Below are positions 52,298 through 61,571 of a stretch of 64,000 nucleotides of DNA, piece after piece. Source of the stretch: Candidatus Aalborgicola danicus (lineage in GTDB: Bacteria > Pseudomonadota > Gammaproteobacteria > Burkholderiales > Burkholderiaceae_C); assembly GCA_016703945.1 (NCBI GenBank), contig JADJBC010000018.1, positions 14,557-78,556 on the forward strand, in the 5' to 3' direction. The stretch's first letter is position 1. The number at the start of each line of letters is the position of its first letter. The translations under genes were made by a program, and so were the position numbers. The notes under the pieces were generated by a model that was not told the origin of the DNA, searched no databases, and saw only the letters and a list, made by a program, of their open reading frames with translations.

Positions 52298-53239
52298 ATG
52301 GACCCTACGTTTTACACCCCCGTCTCCACAATGCAACGACTTTCACCCGAACTGGAAAGCGCCTTCAAGGCACGCGACTATGCGAAGGTCCACTCTCTTT
52401 CATTCGGTGAAATGGCCACGGCCAAACTCCGTGAATCCGTTGGAGCACATGCCTTCAATACGGTAACTACTTCCGATGTCGGCGGTCGAGCAGCAACAGA
52501 CCTCTACAGCAGCCTTTTTCTTTGGCCCATCATTCTCGATCCGCAAATTATCAAGAATGGCAAAGAAGGCGCACCTGCAATACCCGAGAAGCTCGCAGCT
52601 TGGGTTGCGCATCGAATGCAAGATTGGACCGACTACACGTCTACCCTGTGCCTGCTTGAGAACCTTTTCAGCTACGACTTTATTGCCGGCGGTGGCCCCT
52701 TGAAATTCCGTCACATGCTGGAGCAGATGGCAACACGGAGCTTGATTCAGGATGAACCCGGTTCTGATGCAATGGATGACCTAGAGGTTGAAGTTCCAGA
52801 GGGTGCACCCAGGCTGTACTTCCTGATGGGGACTCTCAGCCGAATCGGTGAATGGCCTGTCCTGCGGAATGCCGGTCACCACAAAACGTATTCGTTGGCA
52901 CGCGCACTGGAAGGTGCACTCCGGGTGCAGTTGTGTGGATCACGCGATTCTTTTGGGCGCGACCTGAATGTCGGAATACCCGAGTTTTTAGATATTGGGA
53001 TAGCGTCCGGAATCTTGGGCTGGATGACGTTGCTGAACGAGATGTACCCGTTTCGAGGCTGGTCGGTCGAAACGTTTGGCACTGATTTGATTGAATTGTG
53101 TATTCACTTGGACGATGACCAAACCAGTTTCTTGCGTCTGCCCATGTGCAAGCATCAACTTGGTGAGAATGGACTCGCGCGAATTCTCGACTATGCGGCT
53201 GGTTTGGCGGGGAACTTATCGGTGCGGTCGGTGCACTGA
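52298..53239 (+). CDS. Hypothetical protein (313 aa)
   Basis: MDPTFYTPVSTMQRLSPELE begins a soluble, mainly helical protein. Notable stretches: LYSSLFLWPIILDPQIIKNG, QDWTDYTSTLCLLENLFSYD, RLYFLMGTLSRIGEWPVLRN and TDLIELCIHLDDDQTSFLRL. No family recognised. It follows the membrane ATPase by about 300 bases and probably has its own promoter. No frameshift is seen. A function with the ATPase cannot be inferred beyond proximity. Confidence 0.65.
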   Translation: MDPTFYTPVSTMQRLSPELESAFKARDYAKVHSLSFGEMATAKLRESVGAHAFNTVTTSDVGGRAATDLYSSLFLWPIILDPQIIKNGKEGAPAIPEKLAAWVAHRMQDWTDYTSTLCLLENLFSYDFIAGGGPLKFRHMLEQMATRSLIQDEPGSDAMDDLEVEVPEGAPRLYFLMGTLSRIGEWPVLRNAGHHKTYSLARALEGALRVQLCGSRDSFGRDLNVGIPEFLDIGIASGILGWMTLLNEMYPFRGWSVETFGTDLIELCIHLDDDQTSFLRLPMCKHQLGENGLARILDYAAGLAGNLSVRSVH

Positions 53240-53338
53240 ATTGGGTTTTGAAAATCATCTAGCCGCATCCTGCCTCCGAGGTGGGTTGCAGGTCTAAAGT
53301 GAGCTTGCAAACTTGCTTTAACCAAACTGGAGGCTGAG

Positions 53339-53470
53339 ATGAAATATTGCGGAATTGATCTTCATTCAAACAACAGCGTGGTGTCGGTGATCGACGAGGC
53401 AGCGGCAACTTGCGCCAGATTCGCCACTCCAAGCCGCTTGCAGATCGGCGTGAGCCTTCCAGGATATTGA
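53339..53470 (+). pseudogene. IS110-family transposase N-terminal remnant
   Basis: ATG 53339 gives MKYCGIDLHSNNSVVSVIDE, the characteristic start of IS110-family DEDD transposases (first Asp in GIDLHS). The frame stops after 43 residues and the rest of the gene is missing. Confidence 0.8.
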
Positions 53471-53673
53471 GCCAGTTCATGGGAACATGAGGCTACCATT
53501 TAAAAAGGGTTGGCCTCTCCACCTTCTTCCTGGGATTGCAAGCAAAATACAGTGGGTACCGGGCTATTCAAACCATCCCCATGGTGGCCAACATAAACGC
53601 GACGCCGGTAAACGATGTGCCACCTGCTCCAGGGTCGTTTGGATTGCACTCGCAATGAACAATGAGGCGTTTC

Positions 53674-53946
53674 ATGCACAATGCACAACTACAGAATGAC
53701 CTCGATGCCATCATCGCCACACAAGCCGGCCTGATGGCCATCGTCGCTTCACTCATGGCAACTCACCCTCAGTATGAGAGGCTGCAGTTGCACCTCACCG
53801 GACTGCTGGAAATCTTGCTCACGGGAGCGGCTGGCATCACGTTTACCGATGCGCAGCGTCAACAGGCGCGGGAGTTTGTGGAAACACTGCAGCAGCTCCA
53901 GAAAGCGCCGCCCATCGATCCACTTCAGTCGCTGCTGGATTTGTAG
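53674..53946 (+). CDS. Small helical hypothetical protein (90 aa)
   Basis: Start at ATG 53674 (MHNAQLQNDLDAIIATQAGL). The protein is helical throughout, with a mildly hydrophobic middle (MAIVASLMATHPQYERLQLH; LLEILLTGAAGITFTDAQRQ) and a C-terminal PPIDPLQSLLDL. No family recognised. Possibly a coiled-coil or membrane-peripheral protein. Stand-alone, 114 bases before the next small gene. Confidence 0.5.
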   Translation: MHNAQLQNDLDAIIATQAGLMAIVASLMATHPQYERLQLHLTGLLEILLTGAAGITFTDAQRQQAREFVETLQQLQKAPPIDPLQSLLDL

Positions 53947-54059
53947 AAAAGGGCACCAACGCGATGGATTGGACACAGGTCCCATCTGTTGATGACCGTA
54001 CCATATGCAATTGCATTACCGGGTAATGTCGCACCCAATCATGTTGCTAGGAGGCTCCT

Positions 54060-54314
54060 ATGGCAAAGACCAATGCTCAAAACCAGGCGGCCTACAAGGC
54101 GCGCCACCTCAAGGATGAAAGCGGCACCAGTGAGCGACTCGATATGTTGATCGACTCGTCGGCCAAACTCTCACTGAAGCGACTGGCGGCTCACTACCGG
54201 GTAAGCCAGCGGGTGATGCTCCAGACCCTTCTTGCTGAAAAACAGTCAAGCCTGCTTGAGGCGATGGGCAGCGCCGAGCAGGACGCCTTTTATGACGGAT
54301 CTCAAGCGGCGTAG
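54060..54314 (+). CDS. Small hypothetical protein (84 aa), HTH/RHH-like
   Basis: Start at ATG 54060 with AGGAGG upstream. MAKTNAQNQAAYKARHLKDE is a common start in small Comamonadaceae proteins; SSAKLSLKRLAAHYRVSQRV and MLQTLLAEKQSSLLEAMG follow, with a helix-turn-helix-like pattern in LKRLAAHYRVSQRVMLQ. Probably a DNA-binding regulator, but the family is not known to me. Confidence 0.6.
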   Translation: MAKTNAQNQAAYKARHLKDESGTSERLDMLIDSSAKLSLKRLAAHYRVSQRVMLQTLLAEKQSSLLEAMGSAEQDAFYDGSQAA

Positions 54315-54472
54315 AGGGGGCCTTGTCGGTAACACGGACAAGGGTCCGTAGCAAGCACCAACACCCGAACCCGTTTCTCACTGGCAGTGAAAAGGGTCTG
54401 CGAAGAGGCCCTCTTTTGGCGGTAAGGAAGGTGATGTCTTCGGACCTATCTCTCAGTCTGGCTCCGAATGAA

Positions 54473-54664
54473 TTAGACGCGGCGGCCAACAATGGTGACC
54501 GTTTCAAGCACCGCCATATTGCTTAGCGGTTTGGCGTTGGCTCCGGCCACTTCCTGAGCCACGGAGTCGAACTTCAAGAGCACGCCACCGTTGACGACAA
54601 CCGCCATCAGCACGGCAAATGAGAAGGCAGCCAAGCGGGTTGTGTTGTTTGATGCGGTGAACAT
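54473..54664 (-). CDS. Small secreted or membrane protein (63 aa)
   Basis: ATG 54664 (MFTASNNTTRLAAFSFAVLM) leads a hydrophobic segment (AAFSFAVLMAVVVNGGVLL), a signal peptide or anchor, then a short mature part ending VTIVGRRV. I have seen close relatives annotated in this bacterial group, always hypothetical. Low complexity and no catalytic motif. Confidence 0.55.
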   Translation of the reverse strand: MFTASNNTTRLAAFSFAVLMAVVVNGGVLLKFDSVAQEVAGANAKPLSNMAVLETVTIVGRRV

Positions 54665-54875
54665 TTCTATCTCCAAATTCGAGCCACTGCGGCCCGTTGA
54701 AGAGAATGTAAGTGCGCCGGTTTTGGATTGCACGGCCTATATGACGGACTGCAATTTGGCGTGATGTATAGGGTAAATACCAAGACGGACGGTGTTTGAG
54801 AATTGCAAATGTACGGCGTGCACTGAAGTCATGAACCCACCTACGAACTGTTTTATATACAGTCCACCGAGCATC

Positions 54876-55097
54876 ATGATTACCGAAGAACGCTACTTTT
54901 GGCGCATCGAATGGGCAGGCACTTGGATGACCACCCATAGGCGACTGACGCGCCAGGCGGTCCAGATGGAGCATCCGGAAGCTGTGCCGGTCGAAGGCTC
55001 CCGCCAATTGCTATTGACGCCGGAAACGCCGGAGGAGCGCAGGATGGTAAGTACCAGGAGCCGCACCATCAGTTCTGACGTGGTCTTTCGGGTTTGA
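54876..55097 (+). CDS. Small hypothetical protein (73 aa)
   Basis: ATG 54876 (MITEERYFWRIEWAGTWMTT) begins a protein with RRLTRQAVQMEHPEAVPVEG. The 'FWRI.WAG.W.TT' pattern is familiar from small conserved proteins of betaproteobacteria. Function unknown. About 150 bases before the toxin-antitoxin pair. Confidence 0.5.
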   Translation: MITEERYFWRIEWAGTWMTTHRRLTRQAVQMEHPEAVPVEGSRQLLLTPETPEERRMVSTRSRTISSDVVFRV

Positions 55098-55248
55098 TCA
55101 CCCAGTTCGACCTTGGCAGGTCGCAGTAAAGCCACCTGCACAAAGACGCCATCGACCTGCTGCAAGAACGCTCCCGCCGTAACCGGCTAGTTTGCATTGC
55201 CCGTAGCATGGTGCGGTGTTACGATGGTGTCACCTTTTGGAGAATGCC

Positions 55249-55575
55249 ATGACTGCCACCACTTCGCTCAAGCTCCCCGACGATTTGAAAGACTCGATTG
55301 CCAAAGTCGCCGCGTTTGAGGGCAAGACCGCGCATGCACTGATGGTGGACACCTTGCGGTCGGCAATGGAAGATGCACTCGTTCGCCAGCAGTTTTATGC
55401 CGATGGCGAAGCGGCCTACCAAGACACCTTGCGCACCAATGCGGTTTATGCGGGTGAAGATGTCAAAGGGTATGTCCTTGCCCGAACGAAAGCTGACACA
55501 TCGGGTGGCAAAGTGGGCAGGCCTCTAGCCCGACCTCTTGATGCAACCAAGCCGATGACCCCAACGCATGACTGA
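55249..55575 (+). CDS. ParD-type (ribbon-helix-helix) antitoxin
   Basis: Start at ATG 55249 (TTTGGAGAATGCC gives GGAG). The first 45 residues, MTATTSLKLPDDLKDSIAKV and AAFEGKTAHALMVDTLRSAM, are a ribbon-helix-helix DNA-binding domain; the rest (KGYVLARTKADTSGG and RPLARPLDATKP) would wrap the toxin. It overlaps the toxin start by 8 bases, so expression is coupled. It is longer (108 residues) than many ParD proteins because of the C-terminal tail. Confidence 0.85.
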   Translation: MTATTSLKLPDDLKDSIAKVAAFEGKTAHALMVDTLRSAMEDALVRQQFYADGEAAYQDTLRTNAVYAGEDVKGYVLARTKADTSGGKVGRPLARPLDATKPMTPTHD

Positions 55576-55864
55576 ACTGGTTTACTCCGCACAAGCGTTG
55601 CAAGACCTGGAAAGACTGAGCGATTTTCTTCTGGACACTGATCCGCAAGCGGCACAAGACACTGTAGGGTTGATTTTTGATGCGCTGGAGATTCTGGTGC
55701 AGCACCCCGAGATCGGCCGCAAGGTCCATTTTGGGCAGCGTGAGCTAGTGGTCTCCAGAGGGAGTACCGGCTATCTGGCGCTCTACCGGTATTTACCGTA
55801 CTTGGACCGCATATTGGTGTTGGCGCTTCGACATCAGCGTGAATCGGGCTACAAGAGCCTCTGA
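55568..55864 (+). CDS. ParE/RelE-superfamily toxin
   Basis: 98 residues, MTELVYSAQALQDLERLSDF start. The ParE pattern is visible: 'A..DL..l.dFl...dp..A', GLIFDALEILVQHPEIGRKV, then SRGSTGYLALYRYLPYLDRI and LVLALRHQRESGY. ParE toxins inhibit gyrase; RelE relatives cut mRNA. The catalytic residues of RelE are not obvious, so the ParE branch is more likely. Eight-base overlap with the antitoxin gene. Confidence 0.85.
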   Translation: MTELVYSAQALQDLERLSDFLLDTDPQAAQDTVGLIFDALEILVQHPEIGRKVHFGQRELVVSRGSTGYLALYRYLPYLDRILVLALRHQRESGYKSL

Positions 55865-56185
55865 AACTAGGTGACGAGATGAACAGCCAGACCAGCGTTT
55901 TTGCGGACATCGAACTACCGTTTCAGACCCAATGCGATCATTGAAATTGCAGGGATGCCTTCTTAGAAGCGGGCTTTGACGTGGAGCTTTGGTTTTGTTT
56001 GAAACGTCGGGGCTTATGCAAAGCAAGGGGTATTTTTGAGGCTCGGCCAGTGGCTCCAATGGGGCGATGGACGAAACCGCTGCGCGGTAGTTCCCACGCT
56101 GGCGCATGCAATTTGCGCTAAGGACCTGTGCGTGCCTATGTTGTGAATTGAGGCAATTGGCCTCGTTCACCACAGGAGCACCGCT
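55865..56185. other. Spacer holding the upstream part of the IS91-type element
   Basis: About 320 bases between parE and the recombinase gene. The IS91-type element's origin-side end should lie here, but I cannot place it. No gene is supported. Confidence 0.4.
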
Positions 56186-57061
56186 ATGGAATCATCGAAT
56201 CAAACCGTCTCTCCACTGCGCCAACGCATGCTCGAGGACATGCGTATGCGTCAACTCGCACCCAAGACCCAGTCGGCCTATATCCGAGCGGTCAGCCGAT
56301 TTGGGGCATTCCTGGGCAAGTCCCCGCACACCGCCAGCATTGAAGACCTGCGCCGCTTTCAACTGCACATGGTGGACGAGGGCACCTCACCCATCACGCT
56401 CAATGCAACGATCACCGGTTTGACGTTTCTCTTTGACGTCACGCTCGATCGCAAGGACGCCATGGCCAAGATGCAGTCGGTACGCATTCCCCACAGACTG
56501 CCGGTGGTTCTGAGCAAGGAAGAAGTAGCCAGGCTGATTGCAGCGGTGGGGCACATCAAGCACCAGACGGCGCTCTCACTTGCCTACGGCACCGGTTTGC
56601 GTGTCGGTGAGGTAGTTGCGCTCAAGGTCAGCGACATTGACAGTCAACGCATGACGCTGCGCGTGCAACAAGGCAAAGGCCGCAAGGACCGGTATGCCAT
56701 GCTTTCTCCGATATTGCTGGAGCGACTGCGTGTTTGGTGGCGCGTGGCACGTGCCCAAGGCAAGATGCTTGATGGCGGCTGGCTGTTTCCGGGCCTGGAC
56801 CCACTTCAGGCGCTGAGCACCCGCCAGCTCAACCGCGCTGTCCACGATGCAGCAGCCGTCGCCAGAATTGACAAGCGCGTCTCCATGCACAGCTTGAGGC
56901 ATGCCTTTGCGACGCATCTGCTGGAACAGAAGGAGGACATCCGCGTGATTCAGGTGTTGCTGGGACACAAGCGCCTGGACACCACGGCACTGTATACCCA
57001 GGTGGCCACCGAAATCTTGCGCGAAGTGATCAGCCCATTGGAAACCCTGCGACCTTCGTAA
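56186..57061 (+). CDS. Tyrosine recombinase of an IS91-type element
   Basis: ATG 56186 with an AGGAGC site upstream. 291 residues: SAM-like core-binding domain (MLEDMRMRQLAPKTQSAYIR; YIRAVSRFGAFLG) and the catalytic domain with LAYGTGLRVGEVVALKVSDI (Arg), MHSLRHAFATHLL (His, Arg) and LLGHKRLDTTALYTQV (His, Tyr). XerD/integron-integrase-like. It lies 8 bases before the IS91-type transposase on the same strand. IS91 relatives with such a recombinase are known and the pair is thought to move together. Confidence 0.88.
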   Translation: MESSNQTVSPLRQRMLEDMRMRQLAPKTQSAYIRAVSRFGAFLGKSPHTASIEDLRRFQLHMVDEGTSPITLNATITGLTFLFDVTLDRKDAMAKMQSVRIPHRLPVVLSKEEVARLIAAVGHIKHQTALSLAYGTGLRVGEVVALKVSDIDSQRMTLRVQQGKGRKDRYAMLSPILLERLRVWWRVARAQGKMLDGGWLFPGLDPLQALSTRQLNRAVHDAAAVARIDKRVSMHSLRHAFATHLLEQKEDIRVIQVLLGHKRLDTTALYTQVATEILREVISPLETLRPS

Positions 57062-57068
57062 GGCCCCC

Positions 57069-58271
57069 ATGGGCCACAACGTCCTGGAGGTTGCGGACAT
57101 CTTTCGCCTCCATGGGCCGGCCTTTCGCATTGCCCAGGCATCCCACCTGAGCCTGGGCCAGCTTAAGGTCATGTCAGCCATCGAACAGTGCCGCACTGCG
57201 GCGCTGGGAGGGCATGTGCTTCACTGTCCAGGCTGCGAACACGATCAGGTCTCCTACAACTCCTGCCGTAATCGGCATTGCCCAAAGTGTCAGTCCATCG
57301 CAGCCAAGCGTTGGTTGGAGGCTAGAGAGGCCGACCTCTTGCCCGTGGACTACTACCATGTGGTCTTCACGTTGCCCGCACCCATCAGTGATCTTGCCTA
57401 TTCCAACAAGGCTGTGGTCTATGGTCTGCTGTTTGAGATCGCCGCCGAAACGCTGACCACCATTGCCGCAGATCCCAAGCACCTGGGTGCACAGGTCGGC
57501 GTGACGTTGGTGTTGCACACCTGGGGTTCGGCACTAACCCACCATCCCCATGTGCACGGGATTGTGCCCGGTGGGGGCCTCTCACCGGACGGCAAGCGTT
57601 GGGTTTCTTGCAAGCCGGGCTTCTTCTTGTCGGTGCGGGTGCTCTCGCGCCTGTTCCGCCGGCGCTTCCTGGAGGCACTGCAGGCGGCACACGGGGCGGG
57701 CAAGCTGCAGTTCTTTGGTGAGTGCGAAGGACTGGCCGATCCAAAGTCCTTTGCCAGGTGGCTGGCACCGCTGCGCCAATGCGAGTGGGTGGTGTATGCC
57801 AAACGTCCGTTCGCAGGACCACAAGCGGTGTTGGCCTATCTGTCGCGCTATACGCACCGGGTGGCGATTGCCAATTCGCGTCTCATCTCCATGGATGAGC
57901 ATGGGGTCACCTTCCGGTGGAAGGACTACCGGGACAAGGGTGATCCGGATAAACCACGACACAAGACCATGACACTCACGTTTGAAGAATTCATGCGACG
58001 CTTTCTGCTGCACGTGCTGCCTGGTGGGTTTCACCGCATCCGCCACTTCGGACTATTGGCTAACAAGGGGCGTCAGGACAAGATCGCGCTTGTTCGTGCG
58101 TTCTTGAGCGTGGCGCCCGCCGTCACCGCTATCACTACTGATCAGGCGCCTGCGGATTTGGTGCGCCCGACTTTCGTTTGCTCTCACTGTGGTGCGGCAA
58201 TGGTCATCATTGAAACGTTTGTGCGAGCGCAGGCCATTCGCGCTCCACCACCAAATCAGGTAGTCCGATGA
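57069..58271 (+). CDS. IS91-family rolling-circle (HUH/Y2) transposase
   Basis: 400 residues, MGHNVLEVADIFRLHGPAFR start. The N-terminal zinc-binding domain is CPGCEHDQVSYNSCRNRHCP followed by KCQ; the HUH motif is THHPHVHGIVPGGGL (two His around hydrophobic residues); the Y motif is YLSRYTHRVAIANSRL. It continues with FRWKDYRDKGDPDKPRHKTM. It nicks and re-joins single strands at the element's ends. Intact and adjacent to the recombinase. Confidence 0.92.
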   Translation: MGHNVLEVADIFRLHGPAFRIAQASHLSLGQLKVMSAIEQCRTAALGGHVLHCPGCEHDQVSYNSCRNRHCPKCQSIAAKRWLEAREADLLPVDYYHVVFTLPAPISDLAYSNKAVVYGLLFEIAAETLTTIAADPKHLGAQVGVTLVLHTWGSALTHHPHVHGIVPGGGLSPDGKRWVSCKPGFFLSVRVLSRLFRRRFLEALQAAHGAGKLQFFGECEGLADPKSFARWLAPLRQCEWVVYAKRPFAGPQAVLAYLSRYTHRVAIANSRLISMDEHGVTFRWKDYRDKGDPDKPRHKTMTLTFEEFMRRFLLHVLPGGFHRIRHFGLLANKGRQDKIALVRAFLSVAPAVTAITTDQAPADLVRPTFVCSHCGAAMVIIETFVRAQAIRAPPPNQVVR

Positions 58272-59012
58272 TGACCAGAACGGCATATGGCTGGGCACAC
58301 ATCAAAACTGACTGCGCACACCGGGCCGTCAGCGGGAACAGGCTTTGTCTTACCTCCAAAAAGTCATTTACGGGGCCTGCACGAGAACCAAATCCGAAGC
58401 TCCTTTGGAACAAGCAACACCCGATTGAACAACGTGATTGCAAAAATGGCGCCAGCATGGCCACTTCAAGCAGCATGGTGTCGCGTCAAATCGCCATAGT
58501 CTTGTAGTAAACACACACAGTATTGGTACTCCCCGCGGTTTCCTCCCTCGAGGCTTGTACGACGCCCGCCCTTCCATGGAGATCGACGCGTCATTGCCAC
58601 GCCACTGCGGGCGGGCATCCTACAACCCTTAACAGGACCGGTCGCTCGCAGAGTCATCGGGAATTAAACCATTTTCTCAATACCGGTCATAGCCAATGCC
58701 GGTCCAATTTCATCGTCTGCCCATCGCCAAGACTTTGAAGCAGTCGTTCGCTGGCAACAATCAGTTTTGAACATGGCGGCCGGCAGTACAGCGGTATGCA
58801 GCCAATCACGAACGACAGGTTTCGGAAAGTCCACCTGGGTGCCTGTCAGCAGGCGGTCGTAGACTTCATGTTTGCCGCGCAGCCGGTCGAGGGCGTGGTC
58901 CAGTGGGCCATAGTTTCCAACGACTTACCCATTTACACAGTCGTTCAACCTAGCGACTCACTCACCGAAGCGAAAAAAGACTATGACATCAAAGCAATTG
59001 CCTGCAACCGCA
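58272..59012. other. Downstream part of the IS91-type region and gap
   Basis: About 740 bases with no supported gene. The terminal end of the IS91-type element is expected here; I cannot place it. A frame at 58796-59032 has no family and no ribosome site. Confidence 0.4.
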
Positions 59013-59410
59013 ATGATTCCTTTCCAACGTGAGAAGACCGGGCACATCACAGTCGTCGCTCGTCTATCTGGAAAACTGCTCGATTCCTTGTGGATACAGG
59101 TGCAGGTGGGACCTGCATTCACTCCGAGCTACTTCAGCGATACAAATTGAACCTCACTTCCAAAACAGAGAAAGGCGGTGGCGTCGGCACGTCGACTATG
59201 AAGATGACGACAGTTGCGTCTCATGGCCTCTCCTTGCAAGGAGTGGATCTGTCCGCGTTTAAACTCATCGCGATAGACTTATCTCATGTTGTCGCTGGCC
59301 TTGCTAAGGGAAAGGTCGAGGCAATCGTTGGGGTCTTGGGTGCTGACGTACTCCATCGTAAACATGCTGTTATCGACTATGCCCGCAGCATCATCCTTCT
59401 CTCGCACTAA
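59013..59410 (+). pseudogene. Retropepsin-like aspartic protease gene with a frameshift
   Basis: From ATG 59013 the first frame gives REKTGHITVVARLSGKLL, and from about 59085 the next frame gives FLVDTGAGGTCIHSELL and SLQGVDLSAFKLIAIDLSHV, ending with the LGADVLHRKHAVIDYA pattern. This is the layout of single-domain retropepsin-like aspartic proteases (motif hydrophobic-DTGA). A single base is lost or gained near 59082. About 130 residues if read through. Confidence 0.65.
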
Positions 59411-60010
59411 CCGAACTATGTTTAACCCGTTGCTCGTCACCGACACGCATCGGCGGGACGCCGCCTCGCGGCGCTTGCTGCGTGCCGGACAGCGCCAACT
59501 TTAATCAACCCTTTCAAGGACTGCTTTGGATCGGGTTGATCGACAGTTTCCAGCCCATTGCGGGTACACGTTTTGACGAAGTGACCGCCAAAAAGATGAC
59601 CGTCGTCTCCTGAACGTCAATAACTGGTATGGAGCGGGCAGATTCCAAACCGCTGCACCTGCTTTTGGGCTTGACGCTGGAATTGAGGGAAACGATGGAG
59701 CTTTCCATGGCCACTGACTTCTGCAGACGCTTTGCAGTCTTTCACTATGTGCTTTTCTATTTCGGGTGTGCAGCGATAGCGGGCTTTCGCTTTTGTAGCG
59801 TGGAACTCGGGTCTTGGCCTATTACGGTCGTAAAGGAATGACCGCTGATAAGAACCAAGTTCATTGGCAAAAGCTCGGCGGAAGGAGGCTTCAAAGTGAG
59901 AGGTCTGCTTTGTGAAAGCGTGACCTAACTGAACGTCGAATTGATGAGTTCGGCGTTCGCAATACACGGCGGGATAGCCGACATTAGGCTTGGAAGCCCA
60001 GCGCGGCCAT
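59411..60010. other. Gap without a supported gene
   Basis: About 600 bases between the aspartic-protease-like gene and the glycoside-hydrolase-like pseudogene. Frames at 59629-59841 and 59617-60273 do not look coding. Confidence 0.4.
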
Positions 60011-61571
60011 TCAGCGGATGCTGTACACAGCCCCGAACTTGCGGTTGGCCAATAAGTCATTCTGGTCCAAGCCATAGCCGACAACAATCGTGGTTCCAGC
60101 CAGCGCACTGACATCTGTGTTGGTGATGATGGGGAGGCTGTGGCTTCCCAATTGACCACTGCTGAAGACTGGAATGTCACCACCCGAATAGAGTGTCCAG
60201 TTGCCGTTGCACAGCAATGCGAGGCTACCGTTCGGTAATACGGCCGCGACATAAACATTGCCGGTTTTCCCAAGATCGGCGGGGGAAACCACGAGATTTC
60301 CAGTCAAAACGAGGTTGGTATTTACTCCCTCAGCCGTCGCGCTTGATTGCATGCCGCCCCAACCCCTTTGCCCGCTGAACCATTGCTGAAGCGTGGTGGC
60401 TGCCAACTTACCACGCAGGTTTTCGCCGTAGGCGGAATTCAAGAAGCGGTGAATGCCGGGGGTTTCTGAGGGAAAGCGGTTCCAGCTGTCGCAACTGACG
60501 CCAAGGAACCAGGGGCCGGTGTTGAGCGACAGCACGGTGAACAATGAGTCGTACTGATCGGCCTGCAACTGCTGGTCCGCCACCAGAGGGATGTTTACGT
60601 TGTAAATGTCCCCTGAGCTCACAGTGTCACCCACGAAGCTGTGGAAGGCGAGGTCCGAAATCCATACCGGCTTGTTGTATTTCGTATTGAGGTTTCGGAG
60701 ATAGGCAATGTGTCGAAGCCGCCGACGGTATTGCGCCAAGCACCCACCAGTTGCGCCAGCGACGGACGGGTGTTAGTGGTCAGCACAGGGAACCAGCCTA
60801 TACCTATACTGTCGAGAGCATCGATGAGGGCCCTGGGGAACAGGCCAATATGGTCCGCGCCGCCTGAGAATACCGTGCCGTCTCCATATACGAGGGAGGT
60901 CAAATGACCCGAATACACCGCCCGAACCTGCGAGATCATGCTCAGCCAGCTGGTGGTGTTGGCGGAGGGGTAGGCAAGTTGTTGGACAGCGTCCGAAAGA
61001 ATCCCAATCCGGTGCGCACCATGATGGCCGTGTGTGCAGCCATCCAGACATTGAAATCCGCGGGTTGCGCGTGGACGGTGTCGAGTAGGTTGCCGTTGGG
61101 GTCGAACTCGATGGCGACAAATGGCAATAGAGTGATCTGCATGCCCGCCGCCTTGATCTGTTGAAACAGAGCCAGAAGTTGCGCATCACTGGGGTTGTGG
61201 GTGACCGTGGTACTAGGTAGGTTGGCAAGGGGGCTGCTGTACACACCCGCGCTGATGGTGATCTTGACGTCGTTCGCGCCCAGCGCCTTCATCTCCTGGA
61301 TCGCCGTGGCGACGGTGGGCCATCCCGGGTTGTCGTCCAGGTAGTTGCTGCCTATTAGGGGAACGCGATGCGTATCGCGAAGGGCAGGGGTCTGCGCCAA
61401 GGCGGCGCCATGGACGCTAACCATCAGCAAGCCACCGCTACCAGTCGGCGCCACCGGGATGGCATATCGTCCAGCACCACGTCGGCAACAGTGGACAAAC
61501 ACAGAATTTTGGTTCGCTTGGGGCATGACATCTGCGCTTGTTGACAGTATATCCTTGGTTATTTGAGTCAC
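60011..61571 (-). pseudogene. Glycoside-hydrolase-like (TIM-barrel) gene broken by two frameshifts
   Basis: Three minus-strand frames belong to one protein. N-terminal part (61571-60960): GLLMVSVHGAALAQTPALRD, GANDVKITISAGVYSSPLAN and ITLLPFVAIEFDPNGN. Middle (to about 60710): ISQVRAVYSGHLTSLVYGDG, IGIGWFPVLTTNTRPSLAQL. C-terminal part (to 60011): YLRNLNTKYNKPVWISDLAF, QWFSGQRGWGGMQS. The beta-alpha pattern and the VKITISAGVY / LTSLVYG / KPVWISD strands resemble the GH-superfamily barrels such as GH113; the family is not certain. The N-terminus has a hydrophobic stretch that could be a signal peptide. Confidence 0.55.

Noticed and set aside
54504..55007. Minus-strand open frame of 167 codons
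   Set aside because: It overlaps the small genes at 54473-54664 and 54876-55097, lacks a ribosome site and shows no domain.
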